Origin: Ceratodon purpureus | Lineage: Eukaryota; Streptophyta; Bryopsida; Pseudoditrichales; Ditrichaceae | DNA: 64,000 nucleotides | Assembly (NCBI GenBank): GCA_014871385.1 | Contig: CM026431.1 | Span: 4,256,604 to 4,320,603, forward strand | Direction: 5' to 3' | Shown here: piece by piece, positions 1 to 10,259 of the stretch | How positions within the stretch are numbered: the stretch's first letter is position 1 | Layout: each line of letters starts with the position of its first letter | The notes under the pieces: generated by a model | Seen by the model: the letters and a program-made list of their open reading frames with translations, nothing else | Told to the model about the DNA's origin: nothing | Databases searched by the model: none | Translations under genes and position numbers: made by a program

Positions 1-1
1 C

Positions 2-334
2 AAGGAACCTGTTAGCTTTCAGGCAAATGTGGGTGCAACGCAAATGAAGAAAACCCTTCTCCATGAGGTTATAATGTCCATATGTAATAGTAACGATCCT
101 AAAAGTAGGCTTCGAGCTTGGATTGACCCTCTCCTTAGGGATAGATTTCCTTTAGATTGTGCTCTGAAGGCTGCTCTATTGGCAAAAAGCTGTGTTGATC
201 CCATTCCTGAGTTGAGACCAGACATGAGCAAAGTATCGATGACTTTGTTGCAGATACAAATGTCTTCTCAGATATGGGACGATAAAATGAAAGCGTCCAA
301 AGACCTTCTTACAAGTACAATGCAGGCCCGGTGA
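2..334 (+). CDS. LysM receptor-like kinase (LYK4/5-like), C-terminal end, partial
   Basis: The reading frame is open from the first bases of the window to TGA at 332-334, so this is the last part of a gene that begins upstream. About 110 residues are visible. They match the end of a protein kinase C-lobe: a GKEPV-like stretch (KEPVSF), then LRAWIDPLL, then a helix ending AKSCVDPIPELRPDMSKV, which contains the subdomain XI arginine, then a tail with a W-D pair (SSQIWDD). The order DP-L-L, SCV, RP-MSKV, L-SS--W-D resembles plant LYK4/LYK5 chitin co-receptors, whose kinase domains are often catalytically weak. The catalytic loop and extracellular LysM domains lie outside the window, so neither activity nor ligand can be judged. 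The LYK4/5 assignment is an inference from the tail; membership of the receptor-like kinase family is firm. Confidence 0.72.
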   Translation, partial: KEPVSFQANVGATQMKKTLLHEVIMSICNSNDPKSRLRAWIDPLLRDRFPLDCALKAALLAKSCVDPIPELRPDMSKVSMTLLQIQMSSQIWDDKMKASKDLLTSTMQAR

Positions 335-2030
335 GGACCAGTAGAAGGCAGCGAGGAGAGCTCTAGAAGAAAAGAGGCAACGTGAAATATTAGGCATTGT
401 TTGTCTCAATGTTAGCGTTATTCCTTGTAAACTGGATACGTGTAATTTAACTTAGTAGAGTGTAGGACAAGAGATTCACGATAGGTATCCAAATTATTAG
501 GTCGATTGCTGAGGGGCTATTCTTGTGGCTACTATGCCGAATTTTTGTTACAAACGGTGCAGTTTCATTTAATTGTGAGTGTAATTATGGACCCATTCCA
601 GGCCATTAGAAAAAAAAGTAAAACTCTTCATTGTTAATCCTTCTTGTAATATTTGTTGCAGTTCAACTTCCAGTACGTCGTATACAGTTTCCAAAGCTCC
701 CTGTTGTGGCTGGAGCTTTGAGAGAATCACTGTATGATCTTGGGAGATGGGACTCTTGTTGAAAGTTTGGTGATGGACGACACGCAACACCCTCGTCACG
801 TCTGCTTTCCATATCCTTCGTCTCTGTCTAGATGCAGAGAGAGGTAATGCAAGTTCCCACACAGCAACCACCACACAGTGGATATTGATTACTTCAACGA
901 CAGGTGATTGCATCACCCATGTTGAGGTGGCTGTGGCAGGTGAAAGGACGTTCAAAACATGAATTTACAATGTGAAAGGGCACAGTAAAGGCAGTATAAA
1001 GAGTAATCGGCTTTGTTGACTGGCGATCGCCTGAAAGTGGCGTTTGATATATCCTTGGTATAGTGTGTAGTAACTCAACAGTAACAAGGAGAAATTCGAG
1101 CAGATAAGATCAGTAGAACTTGTGAATCCGAACCCCAATTTCTTCGAAGCCTTCGACAGACCATCGGGTGAAGAAGCAGCAGTTTTGTCGAACTTCTGAG
1201 TCGTTACTTACCGTACTAAAGCTAGAATCACAAGTGCAATGGTGAGAATTGTTTTATCATTCCTTTCATCCCGCAGACGTGCATGTCTCAGCATTTAAGT
1301 AGTCCTTTGACTTAAGATGCTTGAATACGGTCATTATGTCTCAAAAGAAGAATCTGACGTATAAGACGCGTGAGGAGGTCACGTAATCAATTCTCCAGGG
1401 TATGTGGTTCATATTTAAGATATGCTTTGTAAGCGTTATCCTCATCAGAACAAACAGCATAAAATATCTGAAATAATGCTTTGTTAGCTTCCAAGACGTC
1501 ACAGACGACTGCTTTCGAAAGTTCAAGCTTCCCGGATTTTTGTATGAAATTAAAAATCCATTACACCGCATCACCTCGATCGTATTACATTCAGTTTCCT
1601 CTTCAAGTCACGAACCCACAGTGATCCCTACCAACCCTCTCCAAGATGCTTTCACGCGTGAAACGAGCTTCACTGCAGATTAATTTAATTTTGTCTTCCT
1701 AATTGTCCGAAACCAAGTGACTTCAATTAACAAGTAACCACCAGATGCTAAATAAATGTGCCTCCGAAGCTAACCCAAGCGACTTACTATAATCTATAAA
1801 ACCTTTGTTACTGCAGATTATGTGCAAAGCATGCTTGGCAGGTGAATACCTTTAACCTTGCATGTGCTCGGAAGAATTAGTCCAACAAGGCCTGATTAGC
1901 TCGAGCAGATACAGAGCAGCAATCTACCTTTCACCCAAGAGGACATTACTGCGGTGCAAACTCTCCTTCAACTCAGAACTAGGGACATGCAAACCACCTG
2001 TACGAGTCTAACAATACGTTCAGTGGTTAG
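335..2030. other. 3' flank between the kinase and LHCA5, no gene seen
   Basis: This stretch lies between two convergent genes. It should contain the 3' UTR of the kinase and, at its right end, the 3' UTR of LHCA5 on the other strand. Open frames here are short (up to 128 codons) and show no recognisable domain, splice pattern or composition suggesting a gene. Confidence 0.5.
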
Positions 2031-4959
2031 TCAATGATTTGCTATCCTCTGAATGATTGTTGTGTGCAGCGGGTCGGAGAGATGAGCCATAAGATTTTCT
2101 ATTGGGCCAGTTTTTGTGACATTTGCTTGAACAATGAATCCCACCATTGCCACCATAGCAAGCCGGCCTGCACAAACATATAGGCGGAGCTATGAGCAAC
2201 TTGCACCCAATATTCGACTGCAACGCATACAATCTGTTTATTCAGTCGATGGGAACAGCCTCCACATCATGGGCTTCAAAGCCATTTCATCTGCAACAGA
2301 CCTGAAGTTTTGAGCCAAAGGAAGTTTCAACACTCTCTCTCCAGAAGTAGAGCATGAAGATTGCTTACCGTTCTTTATCTCTTTCCACCGCAAGGGTTGA
2401 GACTTGCCCGTATCCTTTGCAAAGCCCAATGGATTGAAAATGGGACCGCCAGGGTACCTGGAGGACAAAAGATTGGTTAAAAAGCGGCTGGATTAAAACC
2501 ATGTAAGGATAAAGTCTAAATCAAGATAGGAATTCCAAGGATACATGAGCCTCACGAGTCATAATGGCGAAGGAGAACTTTGATTGCATTCTTGAGCATA
2601 CTCACCCGTTTTCTAAACCTCCAAAGGCTGGCTCGAGGCCGAAAAAGGAGTCTTCCGCTGCTTGAGAACCAGGGTTAACAAAGTCCATCCATCTTTTTGT
2701 CTCTACAAATCTGAAAAGCAGCTCCACAAAGTTTTAGTACCCTTGCACGTTACAAATCTGACGCTGGTCAGAAAACACAGCTAGTAACAAAATTCACTGA
2801 ACAGTCAGTGGACGATACGAATACAAGCTCCTGATCGTTTTAAAGATAATTCTTGCAATACAAATGCAGAACCGAAATCAGCATTGACACATAACACAGA
2901 GGTGCGGAAGTTACCCCATTAGAAGAAGTTGTACTATGAAAAGTGTTTTGGTGTCTGCGAACTCAAATTTATACGCACCCGCTTCATACCACAACGGAAT
3001 ATCAGTCCGTCCAGAGGCACGCAGAAGCTGTAATCCAAGACGTTTTGTAAGAATGCGAGTAACAAGGATTGAACAAAAGCGCCTCCGCAGCCATTTGAGA
3101 TACATTGTGGAATTATCATACATGAGTAATCACTCAGAGTGAATCTCAGTCTTGACACACCACCGTCGCAATTTGACACACACCACGTTGCTTACATTGG
3201 AGAGATATTTCATGTGACCACCTCGTCAATTTTTTCCCGTCAAGTAGTTTCTCATCACAAGTGATATCGATAGAACTCGTATTCAAAAGGAATAGACGAT
3301 CATTATATGGAATCGGTTCAGGTAGGGAGCATACATCAGTGAAGAGGATTCCAGCCACACCCGCCATAGCAAAACGAGCATGCACAAGCTCGGCCTGCAC
3401 GTACCATCGCAGGTCACGAGGATCTGACCCAAGCCCCAACGGATCAAATCCAAAATCGCCTGCCAACCTGCGCACAATGACGTTCACAATTGCTGATAAG
3501 ACTAGTCAGTGCCACATGCCTCCCCAACTCCTACCGTCTACGCTCAGTCGGAATGTTATGATTCGTAGACAAGATCACCAAGGATCGTATTCCAGCTATC
3601 AAGACTGACAATTTTGGACATGACACTAGTATTTCACCTTTGAAACAAAATTACATGAGGCCAGAGAAGAGGCATCCATATATCAAGTTGATCAGAATAT
3701 TTATCCTCACCACAATTTCATAGCCTCGTGTAACTTTGTTTTGGAAGCAACATTAAATCTAAAAGTGTAATGAATCCTATCATGAAAAATAACATCTGCG
3801 ATCGATACTCCTCCAGACTAGCATCTCATCTGTCCTCGAGAAGGTGTGAGCCTCGTGGGCAGATACCTATGAGCAGAAAAACTTACTGACGAGTGAGAGA
3901 ATTATTTAGACGATTGTCACGCTGAGCATGAACCTCTACACTATCCGTCATTACACAAACGCCACTCCGCCAAGTCCACTAAACATGTCTCCAAAATTAA
4001 GACGAAGAGAACTAAGACAGGATTCCTCTGTCTAAACAAGAACTGACGAGAACAAAATTCACGTAGGTTGGTTCCAACATAAGGAGACACAGAAGCTCTT
4101 GCATTTGTGCATTGTGCATTCACAACAACCGACAATGCCATAGCTAACACCACTGGACAAAACGCAACTGCAAAGCAGTTTATTCGTTGTATTGGCAGTA
4201 GATGAAAATGCAGTTTTAGTCTATATGCGCAATCAAAACTACCATCTCAAAGTAAACTCCCCACTACTCACAATTCAAGCAGCTCACAATCTGTAAATAA
4301 AACCAAAATGCTCAAAACGCCATATTCATCAAATTGGCCAATCCCGTTTAGATTTTGTCCACTAAAATCTTAAAACAAGAGCTAAAATCACACTATTTGG
4401 GCGGGCAACACAGCCAGGAACGGCCAATTTGACGAATTCGGCGTTTCAAGATGTCTATCTCATTGTGAAAGCTTTGCACACTTACGCCGAAGCCACTGAG
4501 AATTGCAGAACAGACACAACAACTCAGCTATCTTCAATTGATCGTGCAACATGACTCCCAAAGCGTGGATAATGGGCAGAATTCCTCTCGAAGGGCCACA
4601 TTGCAGGCAGCTCATAGCAAACATTGCGAAAAACCAAAATGAGCTCCACCGAAACCACTGAGTCCTGGAAATGCAGGTGAGTGAAGGATCAGAAGATGGG
4701 CAACTTACGTTCCATCGAGGTAAGCCGGGGGAGTGGATCCAGGCAACCACAAGGGCCTCACCGTCTCCACGCCAGTAGAAACAGTCTCAGGTGCTGCTGC
4801 TGTGATCCCCTCAGCCTGCGCTCTGCATTTCACACCTCTGGCAACTCGAACCACTCCAGGCGCACACAATCCCAGCTCGCCATGCCTCCGCGACGCTCTG
4901 AGCGCTGCCTGCGCGCCCACAGCAGTGGCAGCCGACGCGACGGAGGAGAGCAGCGCCAT
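2031..4959 (-). CDS. LHCA5: Photosystem I antenna chlorophyll a/b-binding protein Lhca5
   Basis: Lhca5 is a minor LHCI protein of the thylakoid; in angiosperms it helps link PSI to the chloroplast NDH complex. Six exons on the minus strand, 4709-4959, 3335-3467, 2915-3027, 2606-2710, 2369-2457 and 2031-2167, all with GT-AG borders, sum to 828 nt, a 275-residue product. The N-terminus is an Ala/Arg/Ser-rich transit peptide. The mature part has [14 protein letters not shown], then [13 protein letters not shown] with helix B ([20 protein letters not shown]), helix C ([19 protein letters not shown]) and helix A ([17 protein letters not shown]). Helices A and B carry the E-x-x-H/N-x-R chlorophyll-binding signature. 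VQAELVHxRFAM, LWYEAGAxKF and [15 protein letters not shown] are distinctive of Lhca5 rather than Lhca1-4. The start is the first ATG before the transit peptide. Intron 1 is long, about 1.2 kb. The gene is head to head with the plastid lipocalin. Confidence 0.93.
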
Positions 4960-5641
4960 AGCTCCACAATCGCTCGAAAAACTTCGCTGCTGCTTGTGTG
5001 CGGTTCAGGTTGCTCCTCTTTCAGGGAGAGAGCCACCTTGTGAATGAACCCAGCTGAGTCATGTCCTGAGCGATGCGCTCCCATGACCCCGAATGGTGTG
5101 GGTCCATCGCTGATTACCTTCAACGAAAAGTAGCCATTTGCCCAAAAGTGGATAGAGTTGTGACGGTCATAGATGTGGGCGAACTGAGCCGTCGGCGTTC
5201 GGGGCTCAGAGGATGATGGCCATGGTGATCAGAGGGACGTGAATGGTTTTCTCATGTCGTAGCTCCAATTTTGCGCAACAGTTAGCTTGGGGGATGATGA
5301 TCGGTGAGTTTCGGTGTCAGCTCGACAGTTTGGTGGGATGGGTTTCAAACTGAGTATGTTGTGAGTGCGAAGAGATTGAGCTGGAGGATGCTGGAGTTGG
5401 GTGTTTGATTTGAGGGGTTGGTTGTGTTTTGTTGGAGATGTTGGACGATGGTGTATGTATGTTGTCGGTCTAATTGTTACATGGCGCGCCATGTGCAGGT
5501 TGAGGACTTGACAGCAGGAGAGCTACGACGCGGTCAGAGGCTTGCGTAGTCGGGATTTGGTGTGTGTTTAAAAGGTGTAAGATCGATCGTCTTAGGAGAC
5601 TGGCTCAGAGGGAGCCTCGAACTGGCAGAGGTTGATTCGTC
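4960..5641. promoter_or_regulatory. Shared upstream region of LHCA5 and LCNP
   Basis: The start codons of two divergently transcribed genes for thylakoid proteins lie 682 bp apart. The region must hold both 5' UTRs and both promoters. No convincing TATA box was seen for either gene, so the promoter call rests on position only. The open frames inside have no homology visible by eye. Confidence 0.5.
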
Positions 5642-8045
5642 ATGGCTATGGCGTCGTCTGCAATGCTGGGGTCATCGTTTACGACAATGCATCGGACCCC
5701 ATCTTTTAGGTTTGGCTTTACTTCCAGCGCTATGTGCAAATAATGGTGCGATGTAGTAACATACAATAGCAGTTTTTTAGATAGATTATTCATGGTTGTT
5801 AGGTTTTGATTGCTACGACCTCTTTCTAGCTGCTTGAGATAAGTTACTAGCCGAGTTGTATATCGGTCCGCTTAACAGGAGATTGTGCTATTTTGTATGG
5901 CAGAAATGAGAATCCTACTACGAAGAAGGTGACGGTTGAAGTGCGATGTTCGCTTCTCAGCTCTGTTCAATCTGCTGCTATGGCGACCACCGCTGCTGCT
6001 CTGCTGCTTGTCGCTCCGATTGGCGAGGTAATCATCTTAGCTTACAAGGTGCCATTTATCATTCCTGGTTTATAATTGCTCAGCAGGTAATGTCGCGTTA
6101 TTCTATACCTTGCACCGAAGAGTTTACCAGGAAAAATGTCCTCTGCATTCTGTTTCATAATGTTGAGGCTGTTTTCGTTCAACACACAGGTTGATGTCTA
6201 GTAGCTCACTCTTGGCACAACAAATCCTATGCATCCGTAAGATGTGAGCTAGACCTCAACGTGGGTGCTAAATGAAGATAGCCATCGTTGCCTACTGATG
6301 AGGGAATAGTTAGTCATCTTCTGATCCAATAAACTTCGATTGTGCTGATGAGCCCTTAGAGTCCTGGTTGTTGCTCTAAAGTTGCATCATGTATGTGAGC
6401 TTGTTGCTAAGCATTTGCTCTTCCTATTGGGATCTCATCGCTGATTTAGGTTATGTTCTAGAGAATCACTCCATCAAATCCTTGCAGCGTCAGAGAGAGA
6501 GATGAAGCAGTTGGTAGTTTACAATCGTGTCCGTCATGTTGACCTGCTACAGGTGGCACTTGCAGAACCGAGACCGAGTCCTGGAAGCTTGTGTGAGATT
6601 GCGGCTGAACCCGATGAAAGCCCAATACTGAACCTGGGTCCAGGCTCCGGGAGCGATGGTGAAGGTCCTCTGATAATGTCAGCAGGAATGACAATGAAGA
6701 ACTTCAACCCGACACGCTATGCGGGCCGTTGGTATGAAGTTGCTTCACTAAAACTCGGGTTTGCTGGCCAGGGTCAGGAAGATTGCCATTGCACACAGGT
6801 ACGGTGCGGGTTCTGGTCTCATAATCACGCCATGGAAATTGTAACCACTCCACGGATTTCCATCGAAACTCTCGTAGTGGTTTTCTCTTGATCCGTTTGT
6901 TTGTGATTCTTGCAGGGTATCTACAGCTACAATGAAGCTAAACAATCTATCGAGGTCAGTTTCTAATTCATTTTGTATTTTTTTCTTCTTTTTCTGCTGA
7001 TACAAACATCCAACATTATCTTTCAACGTTGCCTTATCCATCAAATAGTCTAATGTGTTTGAATACGTCATTACCTTAGAATCCAAATACTTTGGCACAC
7101 ATTCGGGAAGGCGATGTAGTGGTGATAATTCTTTATTTTCTGTTTAACGTGGCCTTCTGTAGATTGGGCAGTTTTGAACTAGTGGAAGTTGTACCATTTA
7201 TGGAGATCCAATGTAAAGCACTTTCCATGGCTCCCTGGTGGGATATTGCAGGTAGAAACGTTCTGTGTTCACGGGAGTCCAACAGGCTACACAACGGGCA
7301 TTCGTGGCAGAGTTCAATGCGTAACAGACAGAGAGCTTGCTAAACTCAAGATCAGCGAGTTCGAAAGGAAGCAGATGGTTCAACAAAAGTGCTACTTGCG
7401 CTTCCCAAACCTTCCATTCATTCCCAGGCAGCCCTACAATGTGCTCGACACTGACTATGACAATTATGCCCTGGTGTCAGGGGCTAAAGATGCCAGCTTC
7501 ATTCAGGTACAGTGGATGCTTCTCTTTTTTCTTTAGTTTCTCTTAATACAAACTAGTTCATCAACTGATAATGTCAATTAGTTTTCAGGTAATCCAGGCG
7601 GTAGGCATAGCCACAGATTCGATAGGACTGTCTGCTGTTCGAAGTGCTGGAATTTGAGCTGAAAATTTGATCACTTTTTTACACATTCTTGTACGTGGAT
7701 TTAGCCATGATTTGGCATCTGATATTGTTCTGGAATTCTCTGCACCAGATTTACTCTCGCACACCCAATCCAGGACGGGAGTTCATTGATAGTAAGAAGG
7801 CAGTCCTGGCTACGCTGGGCTACGACGCCGAGGACATCAGAGACACTCCTCAGGACTGCGAAGAAACATCAGTAGAGCAGCTTGAGGGAATGATGGCAAA
7901 GCCCGGCATTGAGAATGTGCTGGATAACACATTCCAGACGGAGCCGCTTGGACTCAACAAGGGGGTTCAGCTCAACCCCTTCACAAGCAATCTAGAGACG
8001 ATCAAGAAACTGCTTCAGTTGTATCTGCCGAAGTTTGGCAAGTGA
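5642..8045 (+). CDS. LCNP: Chloroplastic (thylakoid lumen) lipocalin LCNP/CHL
   Basis: Plastid lipocalin protects thylakoid lipids against photo-oxidation and is needed for sustained (qH) antenna quenching in angiosperms. Exons: 5642-5733, 5904-6027, 6553-6798, 6916-6954, 7252-7506 and 7749-8045, for 1053 nt and about 350 residues. Exon 4 is a 39-nt microexon. The N-terminus is a Ser/Arg-rich transit peptide followed by a hydrophobic stretch ending in VALA before EPRP, a typical lumenal processing site, created exactly across the exon 2/3 junction. Lipocalin motif 1 is YAGRWYEVASL (GxW near residues 130-132). Plant CHL signatures follow: GFAGQGQEDCHCTQ, ETFCVHGSPTGYTTGIRG, CYLRFPNLPFIP, TDYDNYALVSGAKD and YSRTPNPGREFI. 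Six cysteines are visible in these blocks. The exon 1 donor is uncertain: 5709/5710 would keep the same phase and remove 8 residues. Family assignment is firm; only the first exon is model-dependent. Confidence 0.93.
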
Positions 8046-8614
8046 ACAAACATTCTAGACAGTGACGAAGATGGGCTCTTCAGTAGATCTCTTTGGCGTG
8101 GTTTTAACACCTTTTTCTCAATGAAAATCATGTACATTTTGAACTGTCCTCGTTATCATATCCGTGCAATGTGGTCTCAGTGTTCCAATGAACTACATGA
8201 TGATTCCACTGTTTCCATGCAACAAATCTTTGTATGATCCACTATCTCACAAAGCATACTCTTCTCTGGAGCTTCCTTGGATGCCAAATTCGATGCCCCT
8301 TCTATCGTTGTAATTGACACACCAAATCGACGATGGGTTTAGTTGATCACGACACACCAGTCAAGGCGCTCTGTATATTAATATGCAATCTCGGAACAAC
8401 TCAGAACAGTTCTGTTGCTGATGGAAGGATTCGCACAGAGATCTAGTTCGGTTACAGATTTCTATTTCATGTTTGAAGGGCCTCGAGTGTGTGTTTGATG
8501 TTTCAAATTATGTTTCCTTATATTTAGACCCGGTTGTGGAGGAATTTGGAGTTAAGTCTTATGATGACAGGCAGCAAGGATTCAGTTCATTGACAAGAAT
8601 CATGTCTCTGTAGC
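8046..8614. other. Gap between LCNP and the maturase gene
   Basis: This holds the LCNP 3' UTR and the upstream region of the maturase gene. No coding potential or structured repeat was seen. Confidence 0.5.
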
Positions 8615-10259
8615 ATGCACTTCACGTCAAGGATGCTGCGAGCCAGCGTGAGAAGGATTGGCAGGGCTTGGGAGTCAGGGACCTTGAGCAGATTCGCTGC
8701 GGGTTTGGGCGAAGGTGGGTTCTGCAGAAAACAGGGGTCGAAGTGGCTCGCAACGGTGCCCGACTTGAATCCCGATCGGCAGGTGCGATCATCTCTGACC
8801 CAATGCTGATCACAGACCACAATTCGGGTAGTTCTATGCGATGCGAACTAGGTCCATCATTTGTCGCGAGTTGCTGTTGCAAGCTCGAAAAAATTAGGTT
8901 TAGGGTTTTGATTTTGTTGGAATGTCTTGAAGGTTGTTTGGAAATTCTGGTTTCTGGGTATCACTGAGAGAATTCGTGATGGGTCAGCAGGAATCTCTGT
9001 GGTTTTGCAAATATGCTACGTTTTTCGATCCTGACATTTACGAAGCTGCTCGGCGAAATCTTTCCAAGAGGAAGAAGAAGGTGACAGTGAGCGATGCTTT
9101 CGCCAGGAGTGCTATACCTCGAGTTATTGAGCAGATGAAGGATAGGTCTTTCCAATTCCAGCCCATTGAGGATGAAATTAGTGCGGGTGGGAAATTGAAG
9201 CGGTTTGGAACGCCGTCGTTTACTGATCAGGTCGTTCAAGAGGTTTTCAGGTTGATTCTTGAGCCGGTCTTTCTGAATGCCCGGCCTCAGGAGCACTCTG
9301 CGCAGGCAACCTTACGGAGAGTGCAACGCACTTGGACTGGCACGACATGGGTGATCACTGCCAAAACTCCTGGACTGCTGGACAATTTAGATCACTCTGT
9401 GTTGGGGAATATCATAATGAGCGCCGTGAAGGACCAGCAGCTCCTGGACTTGTACTGGAAGCTTGTACACGCAGGGCTCGTGAGCACTGCCCATCAAGAG
9501 CGGCACAACCTCACCGGCGTTTCTAAGGGCGGCATTCTCTGGCCTTTGTTCACCAACATTTATCTGAGTGGGTTCGATGTTTGGGTCAAGGAATATGCGT
9601 CCAACATGTCTGATCCTCGGCCAACCTTAAAGCATAAACCTGTGAGCAATGTGGGTAATGATGGAACCAAGGTTCACTACATTCGCTATGGCGATCAGTG
9701 GGTAGTGGGAGTGGAAGGGCCGAAATCTCTTGCTGTGCAGGTTGGGGACGAGATCAGGTCATATTTGAATGGAAACTTGAAGCTGCAGATTGAAGATGAC
9801 TGTTTCACCATCTCACATCTGCCTTCGGAGAAGGTGAAGTTCCTGGGAGTTATGATTGGAGCCAGGGACAGGAAGTACGTTGAGAGCTTGGTGGGTGAGA
9901 GGGCGAGACGTGCTTATGGACGCATTGTCTTGGAAGCTCCCATTAACGAGATTGTCACGACGCTTGTGGATCAGGGGTTTGCTTTGAATCCGGAGTTTCC
10001 TCGAGGGATGAGTGCATGGATTCACCTGGAAGCGGAGGAGATTCTGCGACGGTACACGCATATCATGAAAGGCCTGATGGAGTACTACTCCGAAGTGGAC
10101 AATAAGAATATGATGCGAAGAGTATTTTGGATTCTGAGATTCTCTGCTGTCTTCACTTTGTGTAGAAAATGGCGAATGTCCACTCGGGCTTTGTTCAAGA
10201 AGCTGGCTAACGACCCGCGGTATGGTGATTTCTTGAAGGGTAGAATAACCTCTCGGTGA
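8615..10259 (+). CDS. Nuclear-encoded group II intron maturase (nMAT type I-like), organelle-targeted
   Basis: Such proteins assist splicing of group II introns, usually in mitochondria. Exons 8615-8782 and 8988-10259 join in phase 0 (donor CAG|GTGCGA, acceptor GGTCAG|CAG) and give 479 residues. Exon 1 encodes an Arg/Ser-rich amphipathic leader (MLRASVRRIGRAW...) that looks like a mitochondrial presequence. Exon 2 carries the RT fingers and palm: FKP-like QFQPIE, then FTDQVVQEVFRLILEPVF (about 134-151), LLDNLDHSVL (186-195), GVSKGGILWPLFTNIYL in place of GxPQGGxxSPLLxNIYL, and YIRYGDQWVVGV (287-298) in place of Y-x-RYADD. Domain X follows (about 370-460: EYYSEVDN, FWILRFSAVFTLCRKW). No HNH endonuclease is present. 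Two catalytic aspartates of the RT are replaced: the one before FDNIDH aligns with Lys182, and the second D of YADD is Gln293. Reverse transcription is therefore unlikely, as in other plant nMATs. If exon 1 is wrong, translation could start at ATG 8979 without a presequence. Confidence 0.82.

Noticed and set aside
569-955. 128-codon minus-strand frame in the kinase 3' flank
   Set aside because: No recognisable motif and composition like its surroundings; likely chance.
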